Notes: generated by a model not told the origin, from the letters alone. A stretch of DNA of 64,000 bases from Neoceratodus forsteri (GCA_016271365.2 CM057454.1:696089501-696153500), one strand, 5' to 3'; positions 12,188 to 23,857 are shown, counted from the first letter of the stretch. Program-made: numbers and translations.

Positions 12188-13448
12188 ACTCAACAAAATT
12201 ACTTGAAACTGTTACTTCTTTTTATGACAGGAAATAAAGAAACTCCATTTAAAACCCAAAGAACATGAAGATCCAAGAGTACTCTTTTAGCAATATGAAG
12301 GGAGTTTTGAGAATATAGTCTATAAAGAATAAGATTTTAATGATAGAGACAATATTTTATCTTTGTTATTATAGCAAAATTGATTAATTTATGCTATGTA
12401 ATATTAATGATACAAGTTTCTAGATTTGTAAGATGCTTTTATCATATTATTTGTAACTACAGAACTTGTCATACAATAAACTGAACTGAATTAACTGAAT
12501 TCTTTTTATGGCACCAGTTAGCACTGGGCAAGATTAGGGTACCAAGTATATTTTAGAAAAATATGTTTACTTTGCTACATGACTACTTAGATGAATGATG
12601 GTACATGGCCTCCAAACCCCGGGGTACTGTAATTAAGCAACAGCAGGCAACTTTGGTTCTTGTTGTTAAATGCTATGGCAGTTGAGGAATGGCAGATTTG
12701 AAATTCTCTTGGGTGGTGGCAAAACTGAGCAAGGTGGAGAATGAATAAATGCATAAAAAATGAAGCCAAAACACTTATGGGTGGTACAGAGGGACTAATC
12801 AGGTTCTGCTATTCAATAGGAGTCCAAGAGCAGCACAGATGCTGTAAGGAGGAAAGAGTGCAGTTTTCTGATGGCAATTCAAAGGAAAAAAAAAACTAGG
12901 AAAAGCTAAAACATAAATGGTCAGAATATATCACTTCCACACTGTCCTAGGATCTGGGGTTATAGATAAGCATGCTCGATGGACAAAGTATCGACCAGTG
13001 TGTGGTCGCTCGCTGGAGACCAAGACACCCTCTCGGTTTCCAGGAGCCACCTTAAGATCTAAGTGGATCATCACTCCAGCCTTGGGCCATACTCAGGAAC
13101 GTGGTCCCCCTTACATCACCCCCCCCACCGCACTACTAAAAACAGCTTCCACTGAAGTAAATTCTGATGGGTCTGTTAGTTGTATATTGTCCTCAATATG
13201 GTGCAGATATAATTTTGCAGAGGAGAAGAAGATTGCCTTGCATACTCTGGTTCTCCCTTATTTCATGTTTTTGTTGTTGTTGTTGTTTCTTTTATTTGCT
13301 GTGGAGAGTGGTGACAAGGCTGAGCAGTTCCTCTGCAAAATCACCTTTCAGATGGTCCTGAGTGTGCTGGGCATTTAAAAAATCCACTTCTTTTCATCAT
13401 AAGATGGGGTAATAAAAAGATTATTGTGTGTGGGGGTAATAAAAAGAA

Positions 13449-13479
<31 letters not shown>

Positions 13480-13629
13480 TGTGTGTGAGACTATTCACTA
13501 CAATCCAATCCACATATTGATTCTACAGCCCTTGTCAGATTAATGCATTAGCAACCATTTTGACTCTGACCAGACTTTGTTTAGTTTGTAGTTTAAAGGC
13601 CTTCTGTAAAAGGAGGCAAGGTTCTGGTG
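12188..13629. other. Unassigned DNA with GT microsatellite
   Basis: Contains a 153-codon open frame (12,917-13,378, +) ending in a Leu/Phe-rich stretch derived from TTG repeats. I see no domain and treat it as chance. A (GT)n tract follows. No element boundary is recognised. Confidence 0.4.
13449..13489. repeat. (GT)n microsatellite
   Basis: About twenty GT dinucleotides with one interruption. Confidence 0.95.
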
Positions 13630-15250
13630 TAGCGTCCCTTAGTGTGCTGCAGGATAGCATGAGATAGGGTTCAGGATGTGCAGTGGTGAATTATTTATGG
13701 TTGGGAGTTGTGGTTTGTGAGATGCAGTCAGGAGCAGCATATAGGTGCTCTATGTGTGATCAGGAGCAGCAGTGAGTGAATTACAGTCAAGAGCAAGATT
13801 TAGAAACAGCATGCCAGGCTGAGGGCAGCTGTGAGGGGCAGCATCATGGCGAGGAGCAGCATGGACACAGGAGCAGCATAGAGCATGGTTATATGGACAC
13901 AGCTGAAGTAAAAATGCTCTTGTGAGTATAGGAGAACTGGAGAGCTAAGGGACATGGTTGTTTGATAAGTGATACTGGAGTTGCTGAAGTGCCGTTCAAG
14001 TTAGGGAAACCTTTGTTTACAGATCTGTGTTTTTTTGAAGGTGCTGTAGTTGCAGAGGATATTAGGGCTATAAAGTGGGTGCTTTGTGTATTTCTTAGGT
14101 TGTTGGTATATATGTTATAAAGGTTGCTGCTACATGTGTATCAAGATTGTAATAGGATTGTTGGTAACGTAATCATTAGGTAGTAATGTGTTATCAAGGT
14201 GTTAGTATCACATTAATACTGTGGTCAGTGTATATAGTCTGATTGGATTCCAACAGATATGAGGAAATATGTGATGGTGGATCCTCTGGGGCAACATCCC
14301 TAGTCATGTACTATCATAAGGTCAAAAAAACCATAGAGCTACAAGCTTAAAGTGGTAGTGGCCTTTATGAGCTCCTTCAACCCTATGATGGTATTATTTC
14401 ATGAGTATGCCAGACTTTGCAATCTTTTATTTTATCTAATACACTAGGTTGCACACTGTGTTCTATGTCCAGTGCTTTTTCTCATGTAGAAGTGTTTCTT
14501 CATAGTGTATGGATTTCCCATAGTGTAGTGTTAGGCCTAAGAGTGTTTTTCAGTAGTACAGGGATTTGCTGTAGTGCAGTGGTACTGTATATCTGGTAAG
14601 AATTCTCCATAGTGTAGTTACTTTTCTTGATAAAAATACTTGTGTTTGTGGAACTTTCATTGTTTTGCCCTGTTGGGATTCCATAGCACATGGCCCTCCT
14701 GTAAAAGTAGATGTGGCTCCAGTGGTCTTCCTCTTAGTGTGTTCAGGATGGTGAGCAAAGTGGCGTACATTCAGAAGCATTGTGGTGTGCAGCCAGGAGC
14801 AGTATTTACACTGTTTTCAGGACTGATAGTTCGGGGCACAGAGGGGTAGAAGCATGGCTCAGAAGGGCAGCAGGAGAGGAATGCTTGTGACAGGATTGTT
14901 GTGGTTGTTGATAGCAGTGTGGAGAGAAGACCAGTAGCAGCAGTATGGAGGGCCTGTGTGAGAGAGGCCTGCAGCATTGAAGGACATGCTTGTTTAGTGA
15001 ATGAGATTGGAGGGAAATGTTGGGTACATGATTGGAATTCAAGCTAGGGTAGTTTTCTGCAGTCAGATTTCTTTGCTGGATGTTTTGTGCTACAGGTTGT
15101 TGTTGTGAGGTATGTGGTTAGAGTAACTGTTATATGTCTTAATCAGATGGCTGTTCTATGTGTTAATAAGGTGGATGGTATGTTATATGTGTTATTCAGA
15201 TATGTTTACATGTTATTGTAGGTGTAATAGAGTGATTTGAAGTATGTTAG
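13630..15250. repeat. Two diverged ~1.03-kb tandem units
   Basis: The order of recognisable words in 13.63-14.25 kb recurs in 14.73-15.25 kb: CTTAGTGTG, runs of GGAGCAGCA-like motifs, a GGACATGGTTGTTT/GGACATGCTTGTTT block at 13,951 and 14,982, then TATATGTTAT-rich sequence. The spacing is about 1,031 bp. Identity is low, so this is an old duplication or a degenerate satellite. No coding function is seen. Confidence 0.5.
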
Positions 15251-15847
15251 GTACTAATGTGCAGGGTCACTGGAAAATCACGGGTGCAGTTTTTTAGCAG
15301 AGACCATGATTGTGAGCCTTCTCTGTGAAAAACATGGTACCCACAAATATGTTCCCTTTGGGCACACAAAGCACTTTTTGCCACTACAGTTTCCGTGCCC
15401 ACAAGATTCTGTTGTAACTTTCCCCTCAGCAGTATTTTGTGTTTAACAAGTGGCTTCCTGTGCAGTGTGTGATGCACTGGTGACATCCAAAATGACGTGT
15501 CACACTGACAGGAGCCAATTGGAAAGAAGGCAGCTTTGTTTGAAGTTCATGCTGTTTGTTAATGTTCTGTTTCCCCCTCAAGTTCCCCTAAGACAGATAA
15601 ATATCAGCAGATGGGGAGGGGGACAACTACCACTATTGCAGAGAGCTGAAGAAGAGGGAGAGCTGAATGAACAGAGAGAGAGAAGGAATGGAGAGAACGC
15701 TGCTGCCAGACCCACAGACTTAACCACACTGGGTCACGCACCTCAGGCCGCCACCAGACTTGTCACACAGCAAACAAAAAGAGCTAAGCTTGTAACAGAG
15801 GCTGGTAGAGTTACAAGCTGTGACCTGGAAAGCACAGCAAAAGAACA

Positions 15848-16018
15848 ATGCTTTTAAACTGCTGTGTGTGCTGCCTGCTGTTCCTGCTGCCACCACACCA
15901 GATTGTCCAGAGCCAAGAGGACCTGCTGAAGAGCCTTTTTCTGATCATGTGGAGGGAGTATCAGGACTACTGCCCTGAAATAGAAGCTGTGCCATTTTTG
16001 TGCCTTTTGCCAAGCAGG
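15848..16018 (+). CDS. Candidate first coding exon with signal peptide (uncertain)
   Basis: An ATG with A at -3 opens a frame starting MLLNCCVCCLLFLLPPHQ, which looks like a cleavable signal peptide, followed by a polar segment containing WREYQDYC. At the end of the conserved-looking part the DNA reads AAGCAG|GTATGT, a good splice donor. The WREYxxxC pattern is reminiscent of the extracellular start of secretin-family (class B) receptors such as the glucagon/GLP group, but the similarity is short and could be chance. No second exon was found in the window, and the neighbours on the right are tandem repeats. It may be a pseudo-exon or noise. Confidence 0.25.
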
Positions 16019-16065
16019 TATGTTGCTTTTTTGAGTGCTGAAATGATGTTTGGAGGATGGCAGGG

Positions 16066-16490
16066 AGGGTGAAAGGAGAAGAGTCACTTTATATAGGGGG
16101 TTGCCAGGAAAGCAAAATGACTGTGTACTGTGTACCCTGTTTAAAGCAAAGTCTGATATAGAGGTTAGGTAGATAGAGAGGGTAGCAGCAAGGAAAGGCC
16201 AAGAAGTAAGTCTCATTCACAGTCTTGAAGAGGGGTGCCATGGGTTGCGGAGGGGTTTGGAGTCAAGTAGGGTCAAAATGTGGTGTGAAGGTGGCAGTTG
16301 AAAAGGGCTGCCAGGAGAGCAAGGTGAGGTGAATGGACACACTATTTAAGCAAAAAAGATCTGATCAAGAGTGTGTGAGCAAGGAAATGTCAAGAACCAG
16401 GTCTGAAATAATTCTGATTTCTGGTCACAGAAGAGGGTGCCATGGGCTGGGAAGGAGGTTGGAGTCAGGTAGGATCAAGATGTGGGGTGA
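16066..16490. repeat. Two ~202-bp tandem units
   Basis: Shared words in the same order occur about 202 bp apart: a GCCAGGA-AGCAA block, TTTAAGCAAA, AGCAAGGAAA, and GTGCCATGGG at 16,235 and 16,437, followed by GGAGTCA-GTAGGATCAA. This is a diverged duplication next to satellite-like sequence. Confidence 0.55.
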
Positions 16491-16754
16491 AGGAAGTCCG
16501 GTAGGGTAGAGAAGATAAGGGCTTGCAGCCAATGCCAAGTTGAGTGGGTACAATGGAGATGTGTTCATGTCTAGAAAAGTGGGTGGAGGGTTGGAATGTC
16601 TGCACTGAGTGGGAATGTTGAATTTAAGTAAAAATAAAATGCTCATTATGTCTGTGAAAGCTGACGGAAGGTGGGAATGTATGAGAAAACTGGCACAGAT
16701 AAACCAGTCATCAGGGTCCATCTGAGAATGGTGTGATGGGCCATGCCATTTGGC

Positions 16755-16990
16755 ACACATGTTTAAGAAAAATTGTTCCGGTTCTGGTTAAAGGTGGGTG
16801 GATCATGGGCCATGGGCTAAACCGACTGGCACAGAACAATTTTTTTTAACATGTATACCAGTCGGCTGGGTCATCCCTCACTCCCGTGGTCTATTGATAG
16901 AGAATGGTGGGATGGGACATGTTTAAAACAATTATTCTGGCCTCTGGTTAATGGTAGATGGATTGTGAGCCGTGGGCTGAACAGACTATA
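16755..16990. repeat. Satellite fragment related to the 22.7-23.7-kb array
   Basis: It carries the same ordered blocks as the larger array: GGCACA-CATGTTTAA, TCTGGTTAA-GGTGG, GGGCCATGGGCTAAACC, CAGAACAATTTTTTTT, AACATGTATACCAGTC and CTCCCGTGGTCT. The two TCTGGTTAA blocks are about 160 bp apart. The sequence stops where the minus-strand CR1 begins near 16,990. Confidence 0.8.
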
Positions 16991-17069
16991 CTGGAATTAT
17001 ACTATACTTGGTATTTGTCAGGTAGAAGACTTTATTTGCCCATAATGTCTGACTCCCCTAATCAAGGGG

Positions 17070-19890
17070 ATTATATCCCTAACTTTAGTAAATATTCATC
17101 AAGTCTCTTTTTAAAAGTACCTATGGTATCAGAATCAATGACTTTGGAAGGAAGTTTATTCCAAATACTCACAATTCGATTACTAAAAAAAGTGTCTACT
17201 CCTATTATTATTTGGATAAGTTAACTTAATTTGTTTACTATGGCTCCTAAGATTGAAATTTAGAGCTGAATAACATATGCCCAGTTCTTTCAACATCTCT
17301 GCATCTTTAGAAATTCGGAACATATAAAGCAAGTCCCCTCTCAATCTTCTCTTCTCCAAACTATACAGATTCAAGATCTGCAGTCCGTTGTCATAGGACA
17401 CACCAGTCATCCCCCAGTCATTCTAGTCATTCTTCGTTGAACTCTTTCAATGGCATTTATGTCTTTCCTCAAGTAAGGAGTCCACAAGTGACTACAATAA
17501 TCTAAGTGTGGTCGAACCAGTGCTCTATACAAAGGCATGATACAAGCTCTATGTCTTGATACAAATGAACACTGTATCATACTAATAATTCTGTTAGTTT
17601 TGGTTACCATTTCTTTACAGTGGACTGAAAAAGTAAGGTTTTTATTAATAAGGATACCTAGATCCTTTTCCTGAGTTACTGATTTTAAAATGTGATTATT
17701 AAGGTAATAATTTTCATGTGCATTATTAATCCCTAAAGGCAATACAATGCATTTATTTACATTAAATTGCATGTCATTTTGGTCTGCCCATCTCTGTAGT
17801 TATAACAAGTCATACTGTAATTCATTTACCTTCTTCAAATTGTCTGCCTACAATGGCACACAATTTAGAGTCATCAGCAAATTTAATACAATAATTTTTT
17901 AGTGTATCATTCATTTCGTATATAAATAGGTTGAACAAAACTGGCCCCAGGACAGATCCCTGAGATACCCCACTGCCAACTGATCCCTGCTCAGAGAGAT
18001 AGCCTCTCAGTTTTACTTTCTGGGTTCTATCATACAACCAGTTTCTTACCCAATTGATAATATATTTATTAATACCCAATTTCACCATTTCATCTATCAA
18101 AAGTGAATATTGGACCTTATCAAATGCTTTTTGATAGTCCAAATAAATGGCGTCCACTGGGATGTTATTGTCAAACATATTACTAACCCTATTATAGAAA
18201 ATAAGCAGATTTGATGGACAAGATCTATTTTTCTTAAAACCGTGTTGGGTATTATCATTTATATGTTTATTTTCTAGGTCCCTTTCCAACCTATCCTTTA
18301 ATAATGATTCAAAAATCTTACCCAGAATAGAAGTTAGACATATAGGCCTATAAGTTCCTAGCTCCATCCTGCTCCCTTTTTTGAAAAATTGGCGCCACTT
18401 TGGCCTTTTTCCAATCCCCAGGAACCTCCCCAGTTATCAATGACATAGACAATAATTTATACAATGGTTCAACTAGCCAATCCTTTATTTCTTTCAAAAT
18501 TTTGGGATGCAGATTATCTGGTCCTGCAGATTTAGAAATATCAATTTTATTCAACCTATCCATTATTTCACTTTTTGACATTATAGCAGGGAAATGAGTA
18601 GCTTCATCTGTATGGTCCTGACTCGAGATTGGTGTCATAGTCCTATGGTATACATTGCAAAAATGTTTATTAAAGGCAATGGCCATTTGTTGTGGGTCAC
18701 TTATCTCTTGATCTTGTATTTTAATAGGGCCCACCTCTCTATTATTAGTTCTATTATTAATATAGGCAAGGAAAGCCTTTCTGTTATCCTTTGTATGGGC
18801 AAACTTAAATTCAAGGGTTCCTTTTTGTTTTTTTATTGCCTTTTTAGTGTAACTTAACAGTTTTTTATAGGCATATATATTAAATGGATTGTTGTCCCTC
18901 TTCATTGCTCGATATGCTTGTTTTTTCTTAATACACTGCTTGTGTACTTTATTTGTATATCAAATAGGAGCTTTCCCCACTTTATTATAATATTTTTGTA
19001 GGGGAACAAAATCATTTTCAAGTTTTAATATATGCTCCTTTATTTTTACCCATAATGTTCCAACTGTGTCCTCATTAGAATTCCAATTCCAGTGATTTAA
19101 ATTATGTCTTATTTTGTCAAAATAGGCTTTATGATAATCCCTTATTTCAGTCCTACCATTTAATTTCACTGGAGAATTACAATATTTTTAAAAAAATAAT
19201 GTTATGATCAGAGAAAATTGAGGGTTCTCTAATTTCAAGTGCATTAACACTATCCGCATTATTTGTTAATACCAAATCTAATACATTTGTGAGCCTGGTA
19301 AGGCCATCAACTAATTGTATCAGCCCATTCGCATAGCAGAGGTTTAGCAGTTCCTGCTCCTGGCTATTTTTAGATGTACCATGGTTCCATTCAATACCAG
19401 GGGCATTGAAATCACCCATTAACAAAACATTCTTATTAGATATTTGTTTTTCAGTGGAAAGAATCAACTCATTATTACTCGAGATGTCAATGTCAGGGAG
19501 CCTATATATTATACCCAGCCTCAGCTGTTTACCTCCCAGCAGATAAATATTTACCCATAACTCATCGTATAAATTTGATGTATGAATTATGTCAACCTGC
19601 TTACAATCTATACCATCTTTAACAAATAATGCTACCCCACCACCTTTTTTCAATGCTCTATCATGTCTAAAGAGTTTGTACCCATTTATAGAGGTATTAT
19701 TAGTGTCTTTAATAGACCACCAGGTCTCTGTTATAGCCGTGAAGTCAATTTCATTCTCTATCAAGGTACACTCGAGGTCAACCATTTTAATGGAATTCAA
19801 GCTTCTTGCATTCAATACTAAACAAGTCATCCCATCCTTGCATCTCTTATTTTTCTTTGACACTAATGGTATCATTCTAATTCCAGGCAC
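17070..19890 (-). pseudogene. CR1 ORF2, endonuclease plus reverse transcriptase, lightly broken
   Basis: ORF2 normally nicks DNA and reverse transcribes the element. The apurinic-type endonuclease is one open frame (19,890-19,177) with VLNARSL, AITETWW, YRLPD, LLMGDFNAPGIEWN and SDHNIIF, so its active-site residues look complete. The RT follows with SAGPDNLHPKILKEI, GEVPGDWKKAKVAPI, TYRPICLTSILGKIFE, AIYLDYQKAFDKVQ (motif A), SGVSQGSVLGPVLFNLF (motif B, the usual Pro is Ser) and IKFADDSKL (motif C). The C-terminus has LEKRRLRGDL and a final VSIWNKLPSKVID block. Pieces lie in at least three frames, with breaks near 19,175, 18,930, 18,360, 17,800 and 17,410. Total coding length is about 940 codons, normal for CR1. 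Confidence 0.9.
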
Positions 19891-20660
19891 ATACCCATCC
19901 CAACACCCCTTGTCTGCATGTTTTTTGAAACTGCCTCATAAAATCTAATTCCCAACTTTCTTGTCCCCTTTTTATTTAAATGTAAACCATCCTGGCTATA
20001 AAGATCTGGTCTGTCAATGTACTCTTTATAGCTTGTTAGACACTTTACATCATTTTCACAACCCCATTTCCTCAGCCAGTTGTTATATTGCTTGATTTTA
20101 AGTGATCTACTTTTACTTGCCCTTGGCACTGGTAATACTTCTGAAATTATTATTTTTGCTTTAAGAGGTTTAGCAACTTCATGAATCCTAATGGTGTCCT
20201 CTATTGTGTCAGAGACAGTTCTATATCCCAGATCATTGGTTCCAACTTGGACAAGGAGCTTTATGTGTGCACTAATGTCCTTCAATATACCCGGAAGCAT
20301 TTGTGAGATGTCTCCTATTTTGGCACCTCTATAAGAACAAGTTATTGTATTTAACTTGTTTCCCTTTGCAGAATATCTGTCTGCATACTTTATCACAGAA
20401 TCTCCTAATATAAACACCTGTTCAGACTCCTCACTTATTGACTCACTTGTATTCATAGTATTTTGTTCCTCATGTGAATTATAGTTGGGAGCTTCCCTAA
20501 ATATATTATCTACCAAAGATGGTGGGGGTGGGTTCTGACATTTTTGACATATAAATATATTGAACCCTGTGGTTTCATTAATAGAGAACATCTCACATTT
20601 GTTGCATTTCAGTCCTACCAAACCCGATTTCAGTTCCACAATGATACACTCCATTTCCAC
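19872..20660 (-). CDS. CR1 ORF1 protein, zinc-ribbon/PHD-like plus SGNH esterase domain
   Basis: This 262-residue intact frame starts at the first ATG of the element. Near the N-terminus (about residues 19-42) it has two CxxC pairs (CNKCE and CQKCQ), matching the PHD/zinc-ribbon region known in CR1 ORF1. From about residue 80 it has an SGNH/GDSL-type hydrolase fold: ILGDSVIKY (block I, catalytic Ser in GDS), VQVGTNDL (block III, Asn) and DGLHLNKKG (block V, Asp and His). Catalytic residues are all present. Esterase domains are known in CR1-like ORF1 proteins, where they are thought to help ribonucleoprotein formation or membrane association. The last codons overlap the start of ORF2. Confidence 0.85.
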   Translation of the reverse strand: MEMECIIVELKSGLVGLKCNKCEMFSINETTGFNIFICQKCQNPPPPSLVDNIFREAPNYNSHEEQNTMNTSESISEESEQVFILGDSVIKYADRYSAKGNKLNTITCSYRGAKIGDISQMLPGILKDISAHIKLLVQVGTNDLGYRTVSDTIEDTIRIHEVAKPLKAKIIISEVLPVPRASKSRSLKIKQYNNWLRKWGCENDVKCLTSYKEYIDRPDLYSQDGLHLNKKGTRKLGIRFYEAVSKNMQTRGVGMGMCLELE

Positions 20661-20694
20661 AAACCTTTCCTACTACGTGGCTAGTTATTCCTTG

Positions 20695-21797
20695 CTACAT
20701 GGTTATTTAAATGGAATATTTTCTGCTGCTTGCCTGCTTTCCCCGCTTGACATGCTTTCTAAATAGGGATTCTAAAAAGAAGTTGGTCCAGGCCACATTT
20801 CTCTCAGTATTGGACTATGCAGACTTCCTGTATGGTCGCTGCCCTAACTCTTATCTGTACAAACTGGACACACTTTACCATAGAGCATTGATGTTCATTA
20901 CAGATCTTCCCCTCAGCACTCACCACTGCTCACTCTATGCTGCAGTTGGATGGACTTCACTCCATTTCAGAAGAAACAGGAATGCCATACTATGGACATA
21001 TAGGGCATTATCTAAAAGCTCCAAACTATATTTCAGACTGCTTCACACAAATCACAGCAAGTAAATATGCCTAAGAAGCCTCAACTTCATCATGCTTAAA
21101 GTGCCCAATTTCAATACCGACACGGAGAACTGCTATCAGCTACATACTATCTACATTATGGAATATGACACAGAAGACCCTGAAATTGAGCAGCTACATA
21201 ACAGTTACATCCTTCAAACATCTGTATTCGAGGCTTATCCAAGAAAAATGTAACTGCTTCCACAAGTACTAGAGTATTGTAATAGTAGTGCTAATCTTAT
21301 CCTTCCCCCTCCTCAGACAGTCATTCCATGGAATGAATCCACCCTTTCAAGTGCCTCCACCCCTCAGATGCATTACACCCCACCCTTCATCCAGCTCCCG
21401 TCTCTTCCTTATATACATCATAGCCCTATACCCCTGTCATTCAACCCCCAGTACAGGCCCCAGCCCTTTCTCAGGCATCACTTATTCATCCACTTTATAA
21501 ACTAATATCACCTTCTACGTTCCCCATCAACTAGGCAATCTACTCCTGCTCCCTCTCCTCTTGTCCTCTATTATTCTATGTTAAACAATGAAGTACTGAA
21601 TACTGTGCTTAGGATGTATGTTTAGACAGTGTGGTTTTTGAACTCTGTATATAATAGATCATTTTGTATGCATTTGTATAACTGTTGTAACTATGTAAAT
21701 TGAACCTTAACCTTACCAGGTCCATCTTGCAAATGAGCTGTGCTCAATGATGTTCGCCTGGATAAATAAAGATTTAATTAATTGATTGATTGATTGA
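20695..21797 (+). mobile_element. Rex1/Babar-like LINE, 3' fragment
   Basis: The coding end of a Rex1-like RT is followed by a ~0.7-kb 3' UTR. The 3' end carries the hairpin TGAGCTGTGCTCA (about 21,735), CCTGGATAAATAAAG and a tail of ATTG repeats. A matching stub of the same 3' end sits in the hAT pseudogene at 25.5 kb. The 5' edge is approximate. Confidence 0.75.
20730..21064 (+). pseudogene. Rex1-like RT C-terminal remnant
   Basis: The open frame contains LVQATFLSVLDYADFLY, LDTLYHRALMFITDLPL and THHCSLYAAVGWTSLHFRR, a block typical of the region after the RT domain in Rex1/Babar LINEs. The catalytic motifs lie upstream and are absent, so this is a 5'-truncated copy. Confidence 0.75.
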
Positions 21798-21867
21798 CAC
21801 ACACGTGTGTCTTAACGTGCATCTTCGCACGTGTAGCATGCACGCTCTACCCGTGCTGGCTCCGCTC

Positions 21868-22697
21868 GCATGGAGCGCTCCTTTTAAAGAATGGAGCCAG
21901 AAGTTACAGGACCCCAGGACACACCTGTACCTAACTAAAACAGAGCCCCAGAGCAGAAAAAGCTCATGGAAATAACCCCCCAAACATAGCAGCACTTAAA
22001 AGTGCTATAGACAGTTAGAGAATTGCTAAAACACTAACACAACTTTCAGTGCTTGCACTCAGTTCACTGCCGACCGGATGTGTAATAGTTCTTGATGTAG
22101 CTAAGAACTATAATACCCACACACCATCCATCAGCAGTTGGAGCTTAGTGTTGTTTACAGCACTACTAAATGAAATTTTCAGTCCTTTTCCTCCATTTAA
22201 ATGAATGCCCACACAGAGTCCTCCTTTCCAGTACTACCCCACACCACTAAGGTGTCTTGCAGCATGTGGACAGGGTATACCAGGGCTCACATGGAGTGCT
22301 CTTTTTAAAAAACAGAGCCGGAAGTTACAGGACCCCAGGACACACCTGTACCTAACTAATAGAGAGCCCCAGAGCAGAAAAAGCTCATGGAAATAACCCC
22401 CAAAACACAGCAGCACTTAAAAGTGCAATAGCCAGTTAGAGAATTGCTAAAACACTAACACAACTTTTAGTACTTGCACTCGCTCCACTGCCGACCGGAT
22501 GTGTAGTAGTTCTTGATGTAGCTAAGAACTACAATACCCACATACCATCCATCAGCAGTGGGAGCTTAGTGCTGTTTACAGCTCTACTAAATTAAATTTT
22601 CAGTCCTTTTCCTCTGTTTAAATGAATGCCCACACAGAGTCCTCCCTGCCAGTACTGCCTCACACCACTAAGGTGTCTCGCAGTGTGTGGACAGGGA
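21868..22697. repeat. Tandem duplication of a 421-bp unit
   Basis: Two units share long identical stretches at an exact 421-bp offset, e.g. AAGTTACAGGACCCCAGGAC at 21,901 and 22,322. Each unit contains a hairpin whose stem is ATAGTTCTT/AAGAACTAT in unit 1 (22,085-22,111) and GTAGTTCTT/AAGAACTAC in unit 2 (22,506-22,532), so the closing pair changed on both sides. Open frames here are shadows of the duplication. No coding role is seen. Confidence 0.85.
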
Positions 22698-23670
22698 CAG
22701 ACTGGAACAGAACAATTTTTTTAACATGTATGCCAGGAAACATGGTCATTCCCTCACTCCTGTGGTTTGTTGTTGATCGAGGATAGAATCAGGGAAGGTC
22801 AAGCCAGCTGGCACACATGTTTAAAAAAGTTGTCCTGGCCTCTGGTTAATGGTGGGCAGATCATGGGTCATGGGCTGAACCAACAGACACAGAACATTTT
22901 TTTTTAACGTGTATACCAGTTGGCTGGGTCCGTTCTTTGTTCCTGTGGTCTGTTGTTGATGGAGAATGGTGGGACAAGCCATGCTGGCTGGCACACATGA
23001 TTAAAAAAAATTGTTCAGGCCTCTGGTTAATGGTGGATGGATAGTGGGCCATGAGCTGAACCGACTGGAGCAGAACACTTTTTTTAACATGTGTGACAGA
23101 CAGTTTGGTCCATCCCTTCCTCCTGTGATTTGTTGTTAATGGGGATGGAGTCGGGGCAGGCAGGGCCAACTGGCACACATATTTGATAAAGCTGTTCTGG
23201 CCTCTGACATAGAACAATTTTTTGTAACACGTATAAAGTATCAGTCAGCTGGGTCAGTCCCTCAGTCCTGTGATTTGTTGTTGATGGAGGATGGAGTCGG
23301 GGCAGGCCATGCGAACTGGCACACATGTTTGATAAAATTGTTCTGGCCTCTGCTTAATGGTGGGCAGGTCATGGGCCATGGGCTGAACCAACTAGCACAG
23401 AACATTTTTTTTAATGTATATTAGTCAGCTGGGTCAGTCCCTCAGTCCTGTAGTTTGTTTTTGATAAAGGATGGAGTCTGGACAGGTTGGGCTAACTGGA
23501 ACACATGTTTGATAAAATTATTCTGACCTCTGACACAGGGCAATTTTTTTTTAACATGTATGCCTGTCAGCTTGGTCCGTCCCTTGCTCCTGCGGTTTGT
23601 TGATGGAGAATGGATGAACAGGCTGGGCCGACTGGCACACATGCACCCTTGCTCCTGTGGTCTATATGGT
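22698..23670. repeat. Satellite array, units of ~182 and ~138 bp
   Basis: Six poly-T blocks preceded by AGAACA-like sequence fall at about 22,711, 22,893, 23,074, 23,213, 23,401 and 23,539, giving spacings of 182, 181, 139, 188 and 138 bp. The short units lack a ~45-bp block containing GGGCCATGGGCTGAACC. Other shared blocks are CCTCTGGTTAATGG, GTCCTGTGGTTTGTTGTTGATGG and ACTGGCACACATGTTT. A fragment of the same satellite lies at 16.76-16.99 kb. Confidence 0.9.
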
Positions 23671-23857
23671 ACCCAGATTAAAAAAAAATGAGAGGTAGCA
23701 AGAAAAAACAGAATTTCTGGAGTCTTTGGATCCATGACTACTAGTTGAGTCCATGGGAAAGCTCAGCACCATGACAAGGCAATGCCAGGAACTCAGATTT
23801 TGAAACAAAACTGCCCAGCTTAAAACATCATGGGATGCAAGCCAGAGGTGTGATATG

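Larger units (their letters stand above)
16991..20690 (-). mobile_element. CR1-type LINE, nearly full length
   Basis: On the minus strand the element has ORF1 (20,660-19,872), ORF2 (19,890 to about 17,070) and a short 3' UTR with AATAAA near 17,030. ORF1 and ORF2 overlap by 19 bp. Only a few frameshifts and stops break ORF2, so this is the best preserved retrotransposon here. Its 3' side abuts satellite and its 5' side abuts a Rex1-like fragment. Its sequence is clearly different from the CR1 family at the window ends. Confidence 0.9.

Noticed and set aside
12917..13378. 153-codon open frame with a hydrophobic Leu/Phe segment
   Set aside because: The hydrophobic part is encoded by TTG/TTC repeats, no signal or domain is convincing, and a shifted frame overlaps it.
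22698..23670. CRISPR-like repeat array
   Set aside because: Units are contiguous satellite monomers of 138-188 bp without short repeats separated by unique spacers, in a vertebrate-type sequence.
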